Positions 1-6,728 of a stretch of 31,259 bases of DNA are shown one piece after another. A program made the position numbers and the translations under genes. Under the pieces are notes generated by a model that was not told the origin of the DNA, ran no database searches, and saw nothing but the letters and a program-made list of their open reading frames with translations. The first letter of the stretch is position 1; every line of letters begins with the position of its first letter. This stretch comes from a virus, in IMG/VR virus record IMGVR_UViG_3300020183_003577, positions 1 through 31,259 of that record; one strand, 5' to 3'.

Positions 1-186
1 ACTGCAAGTGGAGGAACACCAGTAGCTAATATAGGAACTAACCAAACTTGGTGGATTGGGTCAATTGGGGGGAATTCATATCAAATGGATGCTAATTTAG
101 GAGAATTAAAAGTATATAAATCAATACGATCTGCTTCCAATATTTTAGATGAATATAATAATACAAAATCAAGATACGGATTATAG
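1..186 (+). CDS. C-terminal end of a LamG/concanavalin-like structural protein (partial)
   Basis: An open frame runs from base 1 to a TAG stop at 184-186 and gives the last 61 residues of a protein that begins outside the window. The sequence is rich in Gly, Asn and Thr. It ends in a stretch GELKVYKSIRSASNILDEYN followed by a TKSRYGL-type end. Laminin-G-like/concanavalin-like jelly-roll domains on phage and bacterial surface proteins commonly end this way (a last beta-strand, then an 'xxxILxxYNxTKxRxG' tail). The likely role is a virion surface, fibre or decoration protein that binds glycans, but only the tail of the domain is visible. The next gene starts 13 bases after its stop, so the two are probably co-transcribed. 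Confidence 0.7.
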   Translation, partial: TASGGTPVANIGTNQTWWIGSIGGNSYQMDANLGELKVYKSIRSASNILDEYNNTKSRYGL

Positions 187-199
187 AATATTTATACCT

Positions 200-2422
200 A
201 TGAATTATAAAAACTTAATAGAAGAATTAATTTTTGAACTATCTTATAGAGTTGGTATTCCTGATGTAAAAAATAAAGAACACCAATCAATAATATCTGA
301 AATTCTTACCGATTGGGGAGAAATTGAAGCAAAATATATTATAATGGATTTTTTAAATGAAGAGAAAACAATAGAAGATGAAAAATATACTTCAATTGGT
401 TACGGATACTTTGTTAAAAAAGGTGAAGAGGAAAAAGAAGACGCTCAGAAATTTAAAAAAGATGAAACTGGTAAATATATACCAATAGCTCAAAACAAAT
501 ACGATTCTGATAAACAAAAACAGGGTGATGCAGGTGAAAAAGCAGCTGAACCACAAAATAAAACAAAAGAAAAAGATGGTGGTATAAATAGTGAATCAAA
601 ACCTGAAGAACCAACATCAAATATATTTGATAAAGAAACTTTAGATAGATATAAAGATGAAGAAACGGGTGGTGATGGTGAAAGCACAACCGATACAATT
701 AATACCGCAATTACTGCATTTCAATCCGATACCGATAATATCATTTCCGGTAAAAAGAATCCTCCAGGAACTGGTGGTTCTGCAGTTGGTGAAATGTATG
801 GTGGTATTTCTTTAAAAGAATTACATGCTAACTCCGAATTATCAGAAAAAGAGTTTGTTGATTCAAAATTTGAAGAAGTAAGAAATTCACCAATTAGCGA
901 AGGTATGAGTGATAATGATATTAAAAAATGGTTAAAGGTATCATATAGGACAGGAGCAAGTGAATTAAATGAATTAAGCACAAATCCAAAGTACAGATAT
1001 AAATCACCACAAACTCAACCATTTCCAATTCCAGTAATGGATCCAGTAAATGAAAAAGGCTCTGCAAAGAAAGAACTTTTAAAATTAATGGAAGCAAAAC
1101 TTAAACAAGCTCAGGATTCTGATGATGAAACTGCTATTAAACATTACGAAAGACAAATTAGATTTATTGGGCAAAGAAAAGATACTGATAGTGGTGTTTT
1201 ATATGAAACATCAGAAGGATTCGTAGGATTTAAACACACATCAAATAAAAAATCATTTTCAGATACCGTATTCAATTCCACTATAAGAGTAAGAGGTGCT
1301 ATTATGTCAGAATCTTCTAAACTTATTTCTTCAAAATATGAATTAAACGAATTAGAAGCAAAAAAAATAACTGATAATATTGAAAATATTTCTAAAAAGG
1401 CAGTAGCAATTATAGAACAAGCAGCATTAGGACCAAGTGGTACAATAAATGCAAATGTATCAGATACTTTACAATTTGCTGAAAATAATAAAGTTGGTAA
1501 ATTGTTTAGAAACTTGGATGGTGGACAAAGTGGAAGAAAAGATTATTTAGCAGAACTTCAATCCGATATGGAATCCAATAAAGGTTTAGGTAAAAAAGTA
1601 AATAAGTACTTATCTGATAAAGGATTACAATCACCATATAGTGATGAACAAATAGCAGGTGCTGTTATGGGATTATCAAAAGATGGAGATTTAACAGGTG
1701 ATGTAACTAAATTAATCAGTAAACTATCAGATAATGTTGCAAAAGTAAGAGAAATACAAAAATCATTAAGAAAAAAATATCCAAATAAAACTGAAGAAGA
1801 ATTACTTCAACTTACTAAAGAACAAATAAATAAATACAAAATCAAAAATGCAGTTCCATTTGAAGATGATGATATTAAAATAATGTTATCACCAGAAATG
1901 GATTGGATTGAAACTACTTCTGCAAGTATGAAAGATGCAATGAAAGTCTCATATAATATAATAAGTACTGAAATAGCAGAAGCAGATGAGAGATGGCAAA
2001 GAGAAAATTCACCAAAAGACCCACAACCACCGATTAACGGCCCACATACACAAGCTTATGTAAATTCTTATATGAAACAAATGCATTGGAATAGATATAT
2101 TTTGGGTGAAGAGGAAGATATTGGAGATATGAATATTGAAGGATTCACAGTTAATTCACAACATATAAGAAGTTGTTTAGCATCTCTTTCAGGTTACAAA
2201 GGTGACCTTTCTACAAAAGAAGAAAAAGAGGGATTAATGGAACATCTTCGTAAAACATTAAAAATAAATAATGATGATGAATCATTAGTATTCCAATCAG
2301 AAACAGGTACCTCTCAAATCGGTAAAGAACAATATCGTACCAAAGGGGTTGGAAATAATTCACTTTTAGGAAATTTCGGTAAAGATTTACAAAAATGCCT
2401 TAAAGACAAGGTCTTTCAATAA
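200..2422 (+). CDS. Large lysine/acid-rich phage protein of unknown function, probably structural-region
   Basis: A 740-residue protein if started at ATG 200. An in-frame ATG at 149 would extend it by 17 residues but lies inside the preceding gene. The ATG at 200 follows that gene's stop closely and gives a cleaner amphipathic N-terminus (MNYKNLIEELIFELSYRVG). I do not recognise the family. Residues about 1-70 look helical and globular. Residues about 85-190 are low-complexity and rich in Lys, Glu, Asp, Gly and Gln. The rest mixes helical segments with Ser/Gly/Asn-rich stretches. No enzymatic motif, signal peptide or membrane segment is visible. Its place after a LamG-tail gene and before the early-type genes suggests a late structural or virion-associated protein, by context only. 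Confidence 0.75.
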   Translation: MNYKNLIEELIFELSYRVGIPDVKNKEHQSIISEILTDWGEIEAKYIIMDFLNEEKTIEDEKYTSIGYGYFVKKGEEEKEDAQKFKKDETGKYIPIAQNKYDSDKQKQGDAGEKAAEPQNKTKEKDGGINSESKPEEPTSNIFDKETLDRYKDEETGGDGESTTDTINTAITAFQSDTDNIISGKKNPPGTGGSAVGEMYGGISLKELHANSELSEKEFVDSKFEEVRNSPISEGMSDNDIKKWLKVSYRTGASELNELSTNPKYRYKSPQTQPFPIPVMDPVNEKGSAKKELLKLMEAKLKQAQDSDDETAIKHYERQIRFIGQRKDTDSGVLYETSEGFVGFKHTSNKKSFSDTVFNSTIRVRGAIMSESSKLISSKYELNELEAKKITDNIENISKKAVAIIEQAALGPSGTINANVSDTLQFAENNKVGKLFRNLDGGQSGRKDYLAELQSDMESNKGLGKKVNKYLSDKGLQSPYSDEQIAGAVMGLSKDGDLTGDVTKLISKLSDNVAKVREIQKSLRKKYPNKTEEELLQLTKEQINKYKIKNAVPFEDDDIKIMLSPEMDWIETTSASMKDAMKVSYNIISTEIAEADERWQRENSPKDPQPPINGPHTQAYVNSYMKQMHWNRYILGEEEDIGDMNIEGFTVNSQHIRSCLASLSGYKGDLSTKEEKEGLMEHLRKTLKINNDDESLVFQSETGTSQIGKEQYRTKGVGNNSLLGNFGKDLQKCLKDKVFQ

Positions 2423-2465
2423 TTAAAGTTTCAATTTAAAAATTTATATTTATTGATAAAGAATT

Positions 2466-2473
2466 AAGGAGAG
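2466..2473 (+). promoter_or_regulatory. Strong Shine-Dalgarno sequence (AAGGAGAG)
   Basis: AAGGAGAG lies 4 bases before ATG 2478. Most starts in this window have no such element and instead follow A/T-rich leaders ending in ATATG or AAATG. This classic ribosome-binding site therefore stands out and supports 2478 as the start. An out-of-frame ATG at 2474 opens only a very short frame. A TATATTTA sequence at 2445-2452 resembles a -7 box but has no matching TTG 20 bases upstream. Confidence 0.7.
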
Positions 2474-2477
2474 ATGA

Positions 2478-2867
2478 ATGGAAACACAATTGTTGTGCAC
2501 TTTTTCAACTAAAGAAAACTATAAAATTACAATTGAGGAAATAAAAAATAGCTACAAACTGATTTATAATTATATATATGTGTTACAAAGTAAATCCAAT
2601 TTAGAAGAATTATTTATTACCTATAATGTAGATACTACATATAAAACAAAACCACTAAAAGATACCATTTTAGTACATAGAAAAAAACAGTACAATACTT
2701 TATATACAATTAATGCATTAAATGAATTGGTAAAAGAACTTAATAATGGTATTTTAGATAAAAACTTTGTTATAAATTGGGATGATTATAAAAATTGTAT
2801 AATTGTAACTAATTCAGAAGGTACAAAGAAAATATCTACAAGAGTATTCGAAATAATACAATTTTAA
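2478..2867 (+). CDS. Conserved-looking small phage protein of unknown function
   Basis: A 129-residue protein with a strong Shine-Dalgarno and a strong terminator 22 bases after its stop, so it ends a transcription unit. The first half is helical (KITIEEIKNSYKLIYNYIYVLQS) and contains a pattern of hydrophobic residues around LEELFITYNVDT. The second half is a basic alpha/beta-like region with a short helix (INALNELVKELN) and ends in IIQF. There are no Cys clusters, nucleotide-binding loops or membrane segments. The frame is intact and the codon use matches its neighbours. It lies between structural and early genes, so it may be a late, highly translated small virion or assembly protein, but nothing in the sequence shows that directly. 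Confidence 0.75.
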   Translation: METQLLCTFSTKENYKITIEEIKNSYKLIYNYIYVLQSKSNLEELFITYNVDTTYKTKPLKDTILVHRKKQYNTLYTINALNELVKELNNGILDKNFVINWDDYKNCIIVTNSEGTKKISTRVFEIIQF

Positions 2868-2889
2868 TCTATTGATTTTCAACACTTTA

Positions 2890-2921
2890 TAACCCATTGA
2901 TTTTTAATGGGTTATTTTTTT
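2890..2921 (+). terminator. Rho-independent terminator
   Basis: A perfect 9-bp stem (TAACCCATT at 2890-2898 and AATGGGTTA at 2906-2914) closes a 7-base loop and is followed directly by seven T at 2915-2921. It is the clearest terminator in the window. It sits 22 bases after the stop at 2867 and 22 bases before the next promoter, so it separates the upstream unit from the accessory operon. Confidence 0.88.
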
Positions 2922-2943
2922 GTCTAAAAAACATCAAAAAGAC

Positions 2944-2974
2944 TTGTTTAATTGGAAAAAAAGTCGTATATTTA
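2944..2974 (+). promoter_or_regulatory. Bacteroidota-type promoter P1
   Basis: TTG at 2944-2946, a 20-base spacer ending in GTCG, and TATATTTA at 2967-2974 fit the Bacteroidota -33/-7 promoter pattern (TTG and TAnnTTTG). The -7 box ends in A instead of G. Spacer length and the TCG before the -7 box match five other sites in the window. The start site would lie a few bases further on, which places the first usable ATG at 3018. Confidence 0.7.
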
Positions 2975-3017
2975 CTATGTAAATAAGATTAAAATAAAAC
3001 ATAAAACTCCCCTTAAT

Positions 3018-3377
3018 ATGGAAAATTTAGTTGGACAGATGGTTGAAGTAAGAGTTTCAAAGAACGGTAAGATGGGTTCTAAAACTATTAAAGTTTGTAA
3101 GGTAAAATCAAGTTCTGTACTTTTCATTGAAGTAGATAAACCAAATCGTAAAAACATCTTTTGGAAAGTAGATAGAAAAAACATAGGAGAAGTAGGAGAA
3201 AAGACAAATGGTGAACCTTTTATATTAATGATAGATGGTATCCTCCTTTCTGATAATAAGTGGGAAAGTAGTTGGGATAGTATCGGACAACCAACAACGC
3301 CTTTTCCACATAAGCCAGGCTATGGTAGAATAACTTTCAGTAATCATTCAAAGGGATTGGCTCCAAAATTGCCTTAA
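3018..3377 (+). CDS. Small basic phage protein of unknown function
   Basis: A 119-residue protein starting at ATG 3018. A longer frame opens at 2952 but its first codons lie inside promoter P1, upstream of the expected transcription start, so they cannot belong to this transcript. The N-terminal half (VGQMVEVRVSKNG... TIKVCKVKSSSVLFIEVD) alternates charged and hydrophobic residues as in a small beta-barrel, with many Lys. The C-terminal part is Gly/Pro/Ser-rich (about residues 80-119) and looks extended. I recognise no family. It is the first gene of a P1-driven unit that continues with zinc-binding and metallopeptidase-like genes, so an early accessory role is plausible but unproven. Confidence 0.72.
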   Translation: MENLVGQMVEVRVSKNGKMGSKTIKVCKVKSSSVLFIEVDKPNRKNIFWKVDRKNIGEVGEKTNGEPFILMIDGILLSDNKWESSWDSIGQPTTPFPHKPGYGRITFSNHSKGLAPKLP

Positions 3378-3429
3378 ACCACAAATAATCCAGTGAGTGG
3401 TTTTCCAATGATATAATAAAACTTAATAT

Positions 3430-3672
3430 ATGAAACTTAAAATGATTAATTGTATTAAATGTGGTGGTAAAATGCCAGAATTGAGATATGTGAAATATGG
3501 TTATCGTAATTGTGTAAGTTGTAGTTCGGTAGAGAGAGTAGGTGGTGTACCCATTACCAACCACAAAACCGGTAACACTATTCAAATTGTTCCCAAAGAA
3601 GTAGCAGAAAACATTATACGTCTTTCCCAAAGACAAGGATATGGCGTATGTAAAGGTATGAAACATAATTAA
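3430..3672 (+). CDS. Four-cysteine zinc-finger mini-protein (DksA/TraR-like finger)
   Basis: An 80-residue protein. Cys8-x2-Cys11 and Cys28-x2-Cys31 form a typical four-cysteine zinc site. Spacing and surrounding residues (C-x-x-C-G-G-x-x-P-E-x-R ... N-C-V-S-C) resemble the zinc finger of DksA/TraR-type RNA-polymerase-binding proteins, but the long coiled-coil with acidic tip that defines DksA is absent. The rest (about residues 32-80) is basic with a short helix (KEVAENIIRLSQRQ). It may bind nucleic acid or host RNA polymerase; this is inference. ATG 3430 is chosen after a TTAATAT leader; a second ATG at 3442 is possible. The next gene starts 1 base after its stop. Confidence 0.78.
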   Translation: MKLKMINCIKCGGKMPELRYVKYGYRNCVSCSSVERVGGVPITNHKTGNTIQIVPKEVAENIIRLSQRQGYGVCKGMKHN

Positions 3673-3673
3673 T

Positions 3674-4003
3674 ATGAAAATAAATTCATTACTACCACCA
3701 GTATCATTTCAATCAGTAACCGATGGTAATTTCTATATTGTAACTACTGATAAAAAATTAGGTTGGATTAAAGTTAATAGAAAATATACTTGGAAAGAAT
3801 TGGAAAAAATGTGGGTAAGACCTAAATCAAATTTTGTTAAAAATGAACTTATAAAGTCAAAATCATATTCTGTTGTTGGTAGTAGTGGTAAAATTTATAA
3901 AGTTGTAAATAATGGAAGTAGTTGGAATTGTAGTTGTCCTGCGTTTGGTTGGGGTAGAGGAAAAGAATGTAAACATATAAAATCTGTAAAAAATGAAAAG
4001 TAA
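3674..4003 (+). CDS. SWIM-type zinc-finger protein
   Basis: A 109-residue protein with a SWIM zinc-finger signature near the C-terminus: Cys86-x-Cys88 ... Cys99-x-His101 in the context NCSCPAFGWGRGKECKHIK. SWIM fingers (CxCx(n)CxH) bind DNA or proteins and occur in transposases, SWI2/SNF2 ATPases and recombination accessory proteins. The N-terminal part (about residues 10-85) is a basic beta-rich region without a recognised domain; a segment YSVVGSSGKIYKVVNNG forms the hairpin that leads into the finger. The frame overlaps the next gene by 11 bases, which indicates translational coupling. A DNA- or protein-binding accessory role is the most that can be said. Confidence 0.82.
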   Translation: MKINSLLPPVSFQSVTDGNFYIVTTDKKLGWIKVNRKYTWKELEKMWVRPKSNFVKNELIKSKSYSVVGSSGKIYKVVNNGSSWNCSCPAFGWGRGKECKHIKSVKNEK

Positions 4004-4376
4004 AACTTTTTTTAGTGAGTTTGGAAATGGACAAAATAAAGATATAGCGGTTGGTATCATTTGTAAAGATGATAGTCGATATGAGTTTTTAAAATCCCAA
4101 TTTGAACTATATGGATATGGGTTTACTGATACAAAAATTGGTTGTATTTTTATAGATGGAGAAGCTGGATTAAGTGAAGCTGAACTTAAATGGGTTGAAG
4201 CTCATGAAGCAGCTCATATAAATTTGAAACATAAAATGGGTGATAGAAATGAGGAAGATGAATTTGAAGCTGACCTTTTTGCAAAATTATATTTGTGGAG
4301 ACGTGGATATTATGAATCAGCGGAATTAGTTGATAAACATCTAAAAGAAAGACATGGAGATAAATTACAAAATTAA
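3993..4376 (+). CDS. HExxH zinc metallopeptidase-like protein (ImmA/IrrE-like)
   Basis: A 127-residue protein. HEAAH at residues 71-75 provides two zinc ligands and a catalytic Glu. The downstream E-A-D-L-F-A segment (Glu92) sits where ImmA/IrrE-type gluzincin peptidases keep their third ligand (ExxHE..., then E-x-A-D/N-x-F-A). The protein is shorter than full ImmA proteins and has no fused HTH. ImmA/IrrE proteins cleave repressors in mobile elements and stress responses; a phage copy could remove a host or competing-prophage regulator, but the target is unknown. It overlaps the SWIM gene by 11 bases and the next gene by 23 bases, so the three are translated together. Confidence 0.78.
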   Translation: MKSKTFFSEFGNGQNKDIAVGIICKDDSRYEFLKSQFELYGYGFTDTKIGCIFIDGEAGLSEAELKWVEAHEAAHINLKHKMGDRNEEDEFEADLFAKLYLWRRGYYESAELVDKHLKERHGDKLQN

Positions 4377-5016
4377 AGAAGTTAAACCACATATTTTTTC
4401 AGTAGTAATTAAAAACAATTACGATAGGGCTATGACCTTTTGTAGGGTACAAGAATATTATGAATCACCCAACCCAAAATTTAAAGGAAAACCTTTTAAT
4501 ATGTGGGATTATATTAAATGGTATAGTAAGAAATATGGTAAAGGATTTACTTACGCTTCTGATTGGAGTGGTTTTAATATACCATTAGAAATTGCATATA
4601 ATTGTTATGATAAAAATTATGATATGTACACCCCTTATGATGAAGTTATGGAAAAAATTACCCATCAAATTTATGAAATGAACGGTGATGATTGTAATGG
4701 GTATATTATAGGTTCTGAAAATACGAAAGGAGATACTTTTCAACATGAAGTTTGTCATGGATTATATCATACCAATAAAGAGTATAGAAAATTGGCTAAG
4801 AAAAACATTAAACTTCTAAAAAAAGAACATTACGAACAATTTAAGAAAAACCTTTTAGATATGGGTTATACTAATAAGGTAATTGATGATGAAATTCAAG
4901 CATATTTTATGTTTGGTTGGAATTACGATAAGTTTGGTAAAGGTGTTAGTTTGGAGACGAGAGAAATGTATAATGATTTCTTTTGGGAGGATTTAGGAAA
5001 ATTTGTGGAAAACTAA
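4354..5016 (+). CDS. Second HExxH metallopeptidase-like protein
   Basis: A 220-residue protein. HEVCH at residues 131-135, in the context DTFQHEVCHGLYH, gives a canonical HExxH zinc site, and D-D-E-I-Q-A-Y at about 178-184 supplies a candidate third ligand (Glu180). Between them lies a Lys-rich helix, which fits a gluzincin-like layout. The N-terminal 120 residues are rich in Tyr, Lys and Asn and contain no recognised domain. There is no signal peptide or membrane segment, so it is expected to act in the cytoplasm. It is unrelated in length and flanking sequence to the metallopeptidase-like protein just upstream. The start ATG 4354 lies inside the preceding gene (23-base overlap). It ends immediately before promoter P2, so it closes the P1 unit. 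Confidence 0.76.
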   Translation: MEINYKIKEVKPHIFSVVIKNNYDRAMTFCRVQEYYESPNPKFKGKPFNMWDYIKWYSKKYGKGFTYASDWSGFNIPLEIAYNCYDKNYDMYTPYDEVMEKITHQIYEMNGDDCNGYIIGSENTKGDTFQHEVCHGLYHTNKEYRKLAKKNIKLLKKEHYEQFKKNLLDMGYTNKVIDDEIQAYFMFGWNYDKFGKGVSLETREMYNDFFWEDLGKFVEN

Positions 5017-5048
5017 TTTGGAAAATTCAAAAAAAAGTCGTATATTTG
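5017..5048 (+). promoter_or_regulatory. Bacteroidota-type promoter P2
   Basis: TTTG at 5017-5020 (TTG 5018-5020), a 20-base spacer ending in GTCG, and a perfect TAnnTTTG box (TATATTTG, 5041-5048). It begins at the base after the stop of the upstream gene and lies 29 bases before ATG 5078. It fits the Bacteroidota consensus and the shared spacer pattern of this phage. Confidence 0.85.
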
Positions 5049-5077
5049 TATAGTTAAACTAAATAAAATTTAAAGTT

Positions 5078-5560
5078 ATGGGATTAGACATGTATTTGTA
5101 CAAAAAAACCTATGTAAAACGCTGGGAGAACATGGGTGAAGAAAACTACCAAATTCAGATTACTAAAAATGGTAAAGAGGTAGATGAAATAAAACCTGAA
5201 AGAATTTCCTTCATTCAGGAAGAAGTTGGATATTGGAGAAAGGCAAACCAAATCCACAAATGGTTTGTAGATAATGTTCAACAAGGAGAAGACAATTATG
5301 GTGAATATTATGTTGAAATAAGTGACCTTATGAATTTATTAAACATTTGTAAGGAGATTAAAGAAAATCCAGCAAAGGCTGAATTACTTTTACCCACACA
5401 AAGTGGATTCTTTTTTGGTGATACCAATTATGATGAGTACTACTTTCAAAATATTCAAAAAACAATTGAAATGATTGAGGCTTTATTAAAAGAACAGTCT
5501 TTTGATAAAAATGGTAGAGCATATTTTTTGGGTGATTTCTACTACACTTCATCTTGGTAA
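5078..5560 (+). CDS. Conserved phage hypothetical protein (MGLDMYLY family)
   Basis: A 160-residue protein beginning MGLDMYLYKKTY. It has a central YWRKANQIHKWFVDNVQ segment and a C-terminal LPTQSGFFFGDTNYDEYYFQ segment. I recognise this combination of motifs as one that recurs in many phage and bacterial genomes without an assigned function. The many aromatic residues, the conserved Trp-Arg-Lys and the Gly-Asp-Tyr-rich end suggest a compact globular cytoplasmic protein. No catalytic motif is evident. It is the first gene of the P2 unit and starts 29 bases after the -7 box, which supports the ATG at 5078 (preceded by AAAGTT). Confidence 0.82.
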   Translation: MGLDMYLYKKTYVKRWENMGEENYQIQITKNGKEVDEIKPERISFIQEEVGYWRKANQIHKWFVDNVQQGEDNYGEYYVEISDLMNLLNICKEIKENPAKAELLLPTQSGFFFGDTNYDEYYFQNIQKTIEMIEALLKEQSFDKNGRAYFLGDFYYTSSW

Positions 5561-5584
5561 AATAATTCAAATAAATAATATAAT

Positions 5585-5854
5585 ATGAAAGGGTTTAGAG
5601 ATTTAGCATTTGAACCACATCCATACCACACTGGTGGTGTCCTCGCCCGTATAGATTTTGATAATGGGTATGGTGTAAGTGTAGTGAAAAGTATATATAC
5701 CTATGGTGGTGATAGGGGATTGTATGAATTGGCGGTATTTAAAGATGGCGAAATTCATTACGATAATCCAGTTGCACAAGGTGATGTTGTTGGTTATTTA
5801 AGAGAAGAAGATGTTACCGATGCTATGTTAGTAATTCAAAAATTTAAATTATGA
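5585..5854 (+). CDS. Small phage protein of unknown function
   Basis: An 89-residue protein with a Gly/His/Tyr-rich N-terminus (FEPHPYHTGGVLARIDFDNGYG) and a beta-rich middle, ending in a short acidic helix (REEDVTDAMLVIQKFK). The start follows a Shine-Dalgarno-less AATAATATAATATG leader. The Asp/Gly/Tyr turns are compatible with a small beta-sheet fold. No family is recognised and no catalytic residues stand out. Its stop overlaps the start of the next gene (ATGA at 5851-5854), so translation is coupled. Confidence 0.72.
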   Translation: MKGFRDLAFEPHPYHTGGVLARIDFDNGYGVSVVKSIYTYGGDRGLYELAVFKDGEIHYDNPVAQGDVVGYLREEDVTDAMLVIQKFKL

Positions 5855-6153
5855 GTATATTTAAACAACCCAAATTATATTTGGTACTAATTTTTCTAGC
5901 TTTTCTAACTTCTACTGTTTTGTATCTAAAACAAAAAGAAGAACTTATTAAATGTCAGACTGATAAATACCATATCGATGGTGGTGATATTGAAAAGGCA
6001 AGATTAGAATATCAAAGGGATAGTTTGCAAGCTGAATTATTTGTGAAATCTATTGAATTAGGAAGGTATGAAGATGCATTTTCAATCTTTACAGAAAAAA
6101 ATCCAAAAGCATCGGAACAATTTAGTGATATAATTTTAAAAGAAACTGAATAA
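5851..6153 (+). CDS. Single-pass membrane protein with coiled-coil region
   Basis: A 100-residue protein. After five or six polar residues a hydrophobic stretch at about 9-26 (LYLVLIFLAFLTSTVLYL) forms one transmembrane helix or signal anchor. It is followed by Lys/Glu-rich sequence that is probably helical up to residue 100 (EKARLEYQRDSLQAELFVKS), with a single Cys at 34. The layout (N-terminal anchor, then periplasmic or cytoplasmic helix) resembles i-spanins and small phage inner-membrane proteins, but no lysis genes lie nearby and there is no lipoprotein partner, so a lysis role is only one possibility. It overlaps the upstream gene by 4 bases and is followed by the next gene after 3 bases. 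Confidence 0.72.
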   Translation: MSIFKQPKLYLVLIFLAFLTSTVLYLKQKEELIKCQTDKYHIDGGDIEKARLEYQRDSLQAELFVKSIELGRYEDAFSIFTEKNPKASEQFSDIILKETE

Positions 6154-6156
6154 AAA

Positions 6157-6588
6157 ATGGAAAGAAAAATCCTAAAACAAGAGCCTAAAAAGGAAATACA
6201 CATGAATGTATTACCTAAAGAAGATGAAATAAGGGCAATTCAATATGATGATCCTCGATTGATTAGAGAAATTGAAGAAATGTATCCTGAAATGACTGAT
6301 GAATTTAAACGAATTATGTTTACACAATACGAATTATTTTGTAAGAAACAATCAAATTATGGGCCATCAAATATTTCAGTAGGAACTTCATTAGAAAATG
6401 AAGATGATATAAAACTATCTTTGACTGGTCTTTGGTTTAGAATTAATGATAAAATTCAGAGATTAAAACAGTTGGTTATTTTAAACAAAAAAGATAGTGT
6501 AAATGAATCAATTGATGATACATTTATGGATTTATCAGTATATGGTATTATTGCTCAAATTGTTAAAAATGGAAAGTGGGCAAAATAA
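6157..6588 (+). CDS. DUF1599/Nmad1-like protein (nucleotide-modification-associated)
   Basis: A 143-residue protein. The segment from about residue 63 carries K-Q-x-N-Y-G-P, then a Gly/Leu-rich link, then GLWFRINDKIQRLKQL, and later ESIDDTFMDLSVYGIIA. This pattern (YG ... R-x-x-DK-x-x-R-L ... DT-x-x-D-x-x-x-Y) matches the DUF1599 family, later named nucleotide modification associated domain 1. That family is helical and is proposed to act on modified nucleotides, with features like MazG/dUTPase-type pyrophosphatases. The acidic and basic residues expected to bind metal and phosphate (Asp in DK, Glu/Asp in SIDDTFMD) are present. It ends the P2 unit and lies just before the gp32 operon. A role in nucleotide pool or modified-base metabolism is inferred from the family. 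Confidence 0.7.
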   Translation: MERKILKQEPKKEIHMNVLPKEDEIRAIQYDDPRLIREIEEMYPEMTDEFKRIMFTQYELFCKKQSNYGPSNISVGTSLENEDDIKLSLTGLWFRINDKIQRLKQLVILNKKDSVNESIDDTFMDLSVYGIIAQIVKNGKWAK

Positions 6589-6614
6589 GTTTTTGAGTAA
6601 AAAAATCTACAAAA

Positions 6615-6660
6615 TTTCGGTGTGATTTTTGAGATTTTTTATATTTATAAGTACACACCG
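6615..6660 (+). promoter_or_regulatory. Candidate promoter P7 flanked by an inverted repeat, upstream of gene 32
   Basis: TATATTTA at 6640-6647 resembles the -7 box, and TTTCG at 6615-6619 lies at the -33 position with the same 20-base spacing as the other promoters (C instead of T in TTG). A perfect 7-bp inverted repeat brackets this region: CGGTGTG at 6618-6624 and CACACCG at 6654-6660, 29 bases apart. The left arm overlaps the -33 end and the right arm the expected start site, which is a classical operator arrangement. If transcription began further upstream, the repeat could instead fold as an RNA stem. Confidence 0.5.
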
Positions 6661-6677
6661 CGAGTAGGAAAGACTCG
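6661..6677 (+). other. Small hairpin in the gene 32 leader
   Basis: CGAGT (6661-6665) and ACTCG (6673-6677) can pair around the 7-base loop AGGAAAG, 51 bases before the gp32 start. The stem is short and could be chance. It lies in an unusually long leader for this phage, and in T4 the gene 32 leader carries an autoregulatory RNA structure. Confidence 0.35.
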
Positions 6678-6728
6678 TAAATAAAACCATAAAACAACTT
6701 AATTATTAACATTTAAAACGAAAAGAAA

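Noticed and set aside
149-199. Upstream in-frame ATG at 149 for the large unknown protein
   Set aside because: It lies inside the LamG-like gene, 38 bases before that gene's stop. ATG 200 gives a natural spacing and a well-formed N-terminus.
2952-3017. N-terminal extension of the 3018 gene from a start at 2952
   Set aside because: These codons overlap promoter P1 (2944-2974) and lie upstream of its expected transcription start.
3376-3403. Hairpin AAACCAC/GTGGTTT after the 3018 gene as a terminator
   Set aside because: The loop is long (14 bases), only a short T stretch follows and the next gene has no own promoter, so termination is not convincing.
3337-3666. 109-codon minus-strand frame opposite the zinc-finger gene
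   Set aside because: It is antisense to a gene with a clear Cys4 motif, has low-complexity Thr/Tyr/Phe content typical of a shadow frame, and all other genes are on the + strand.
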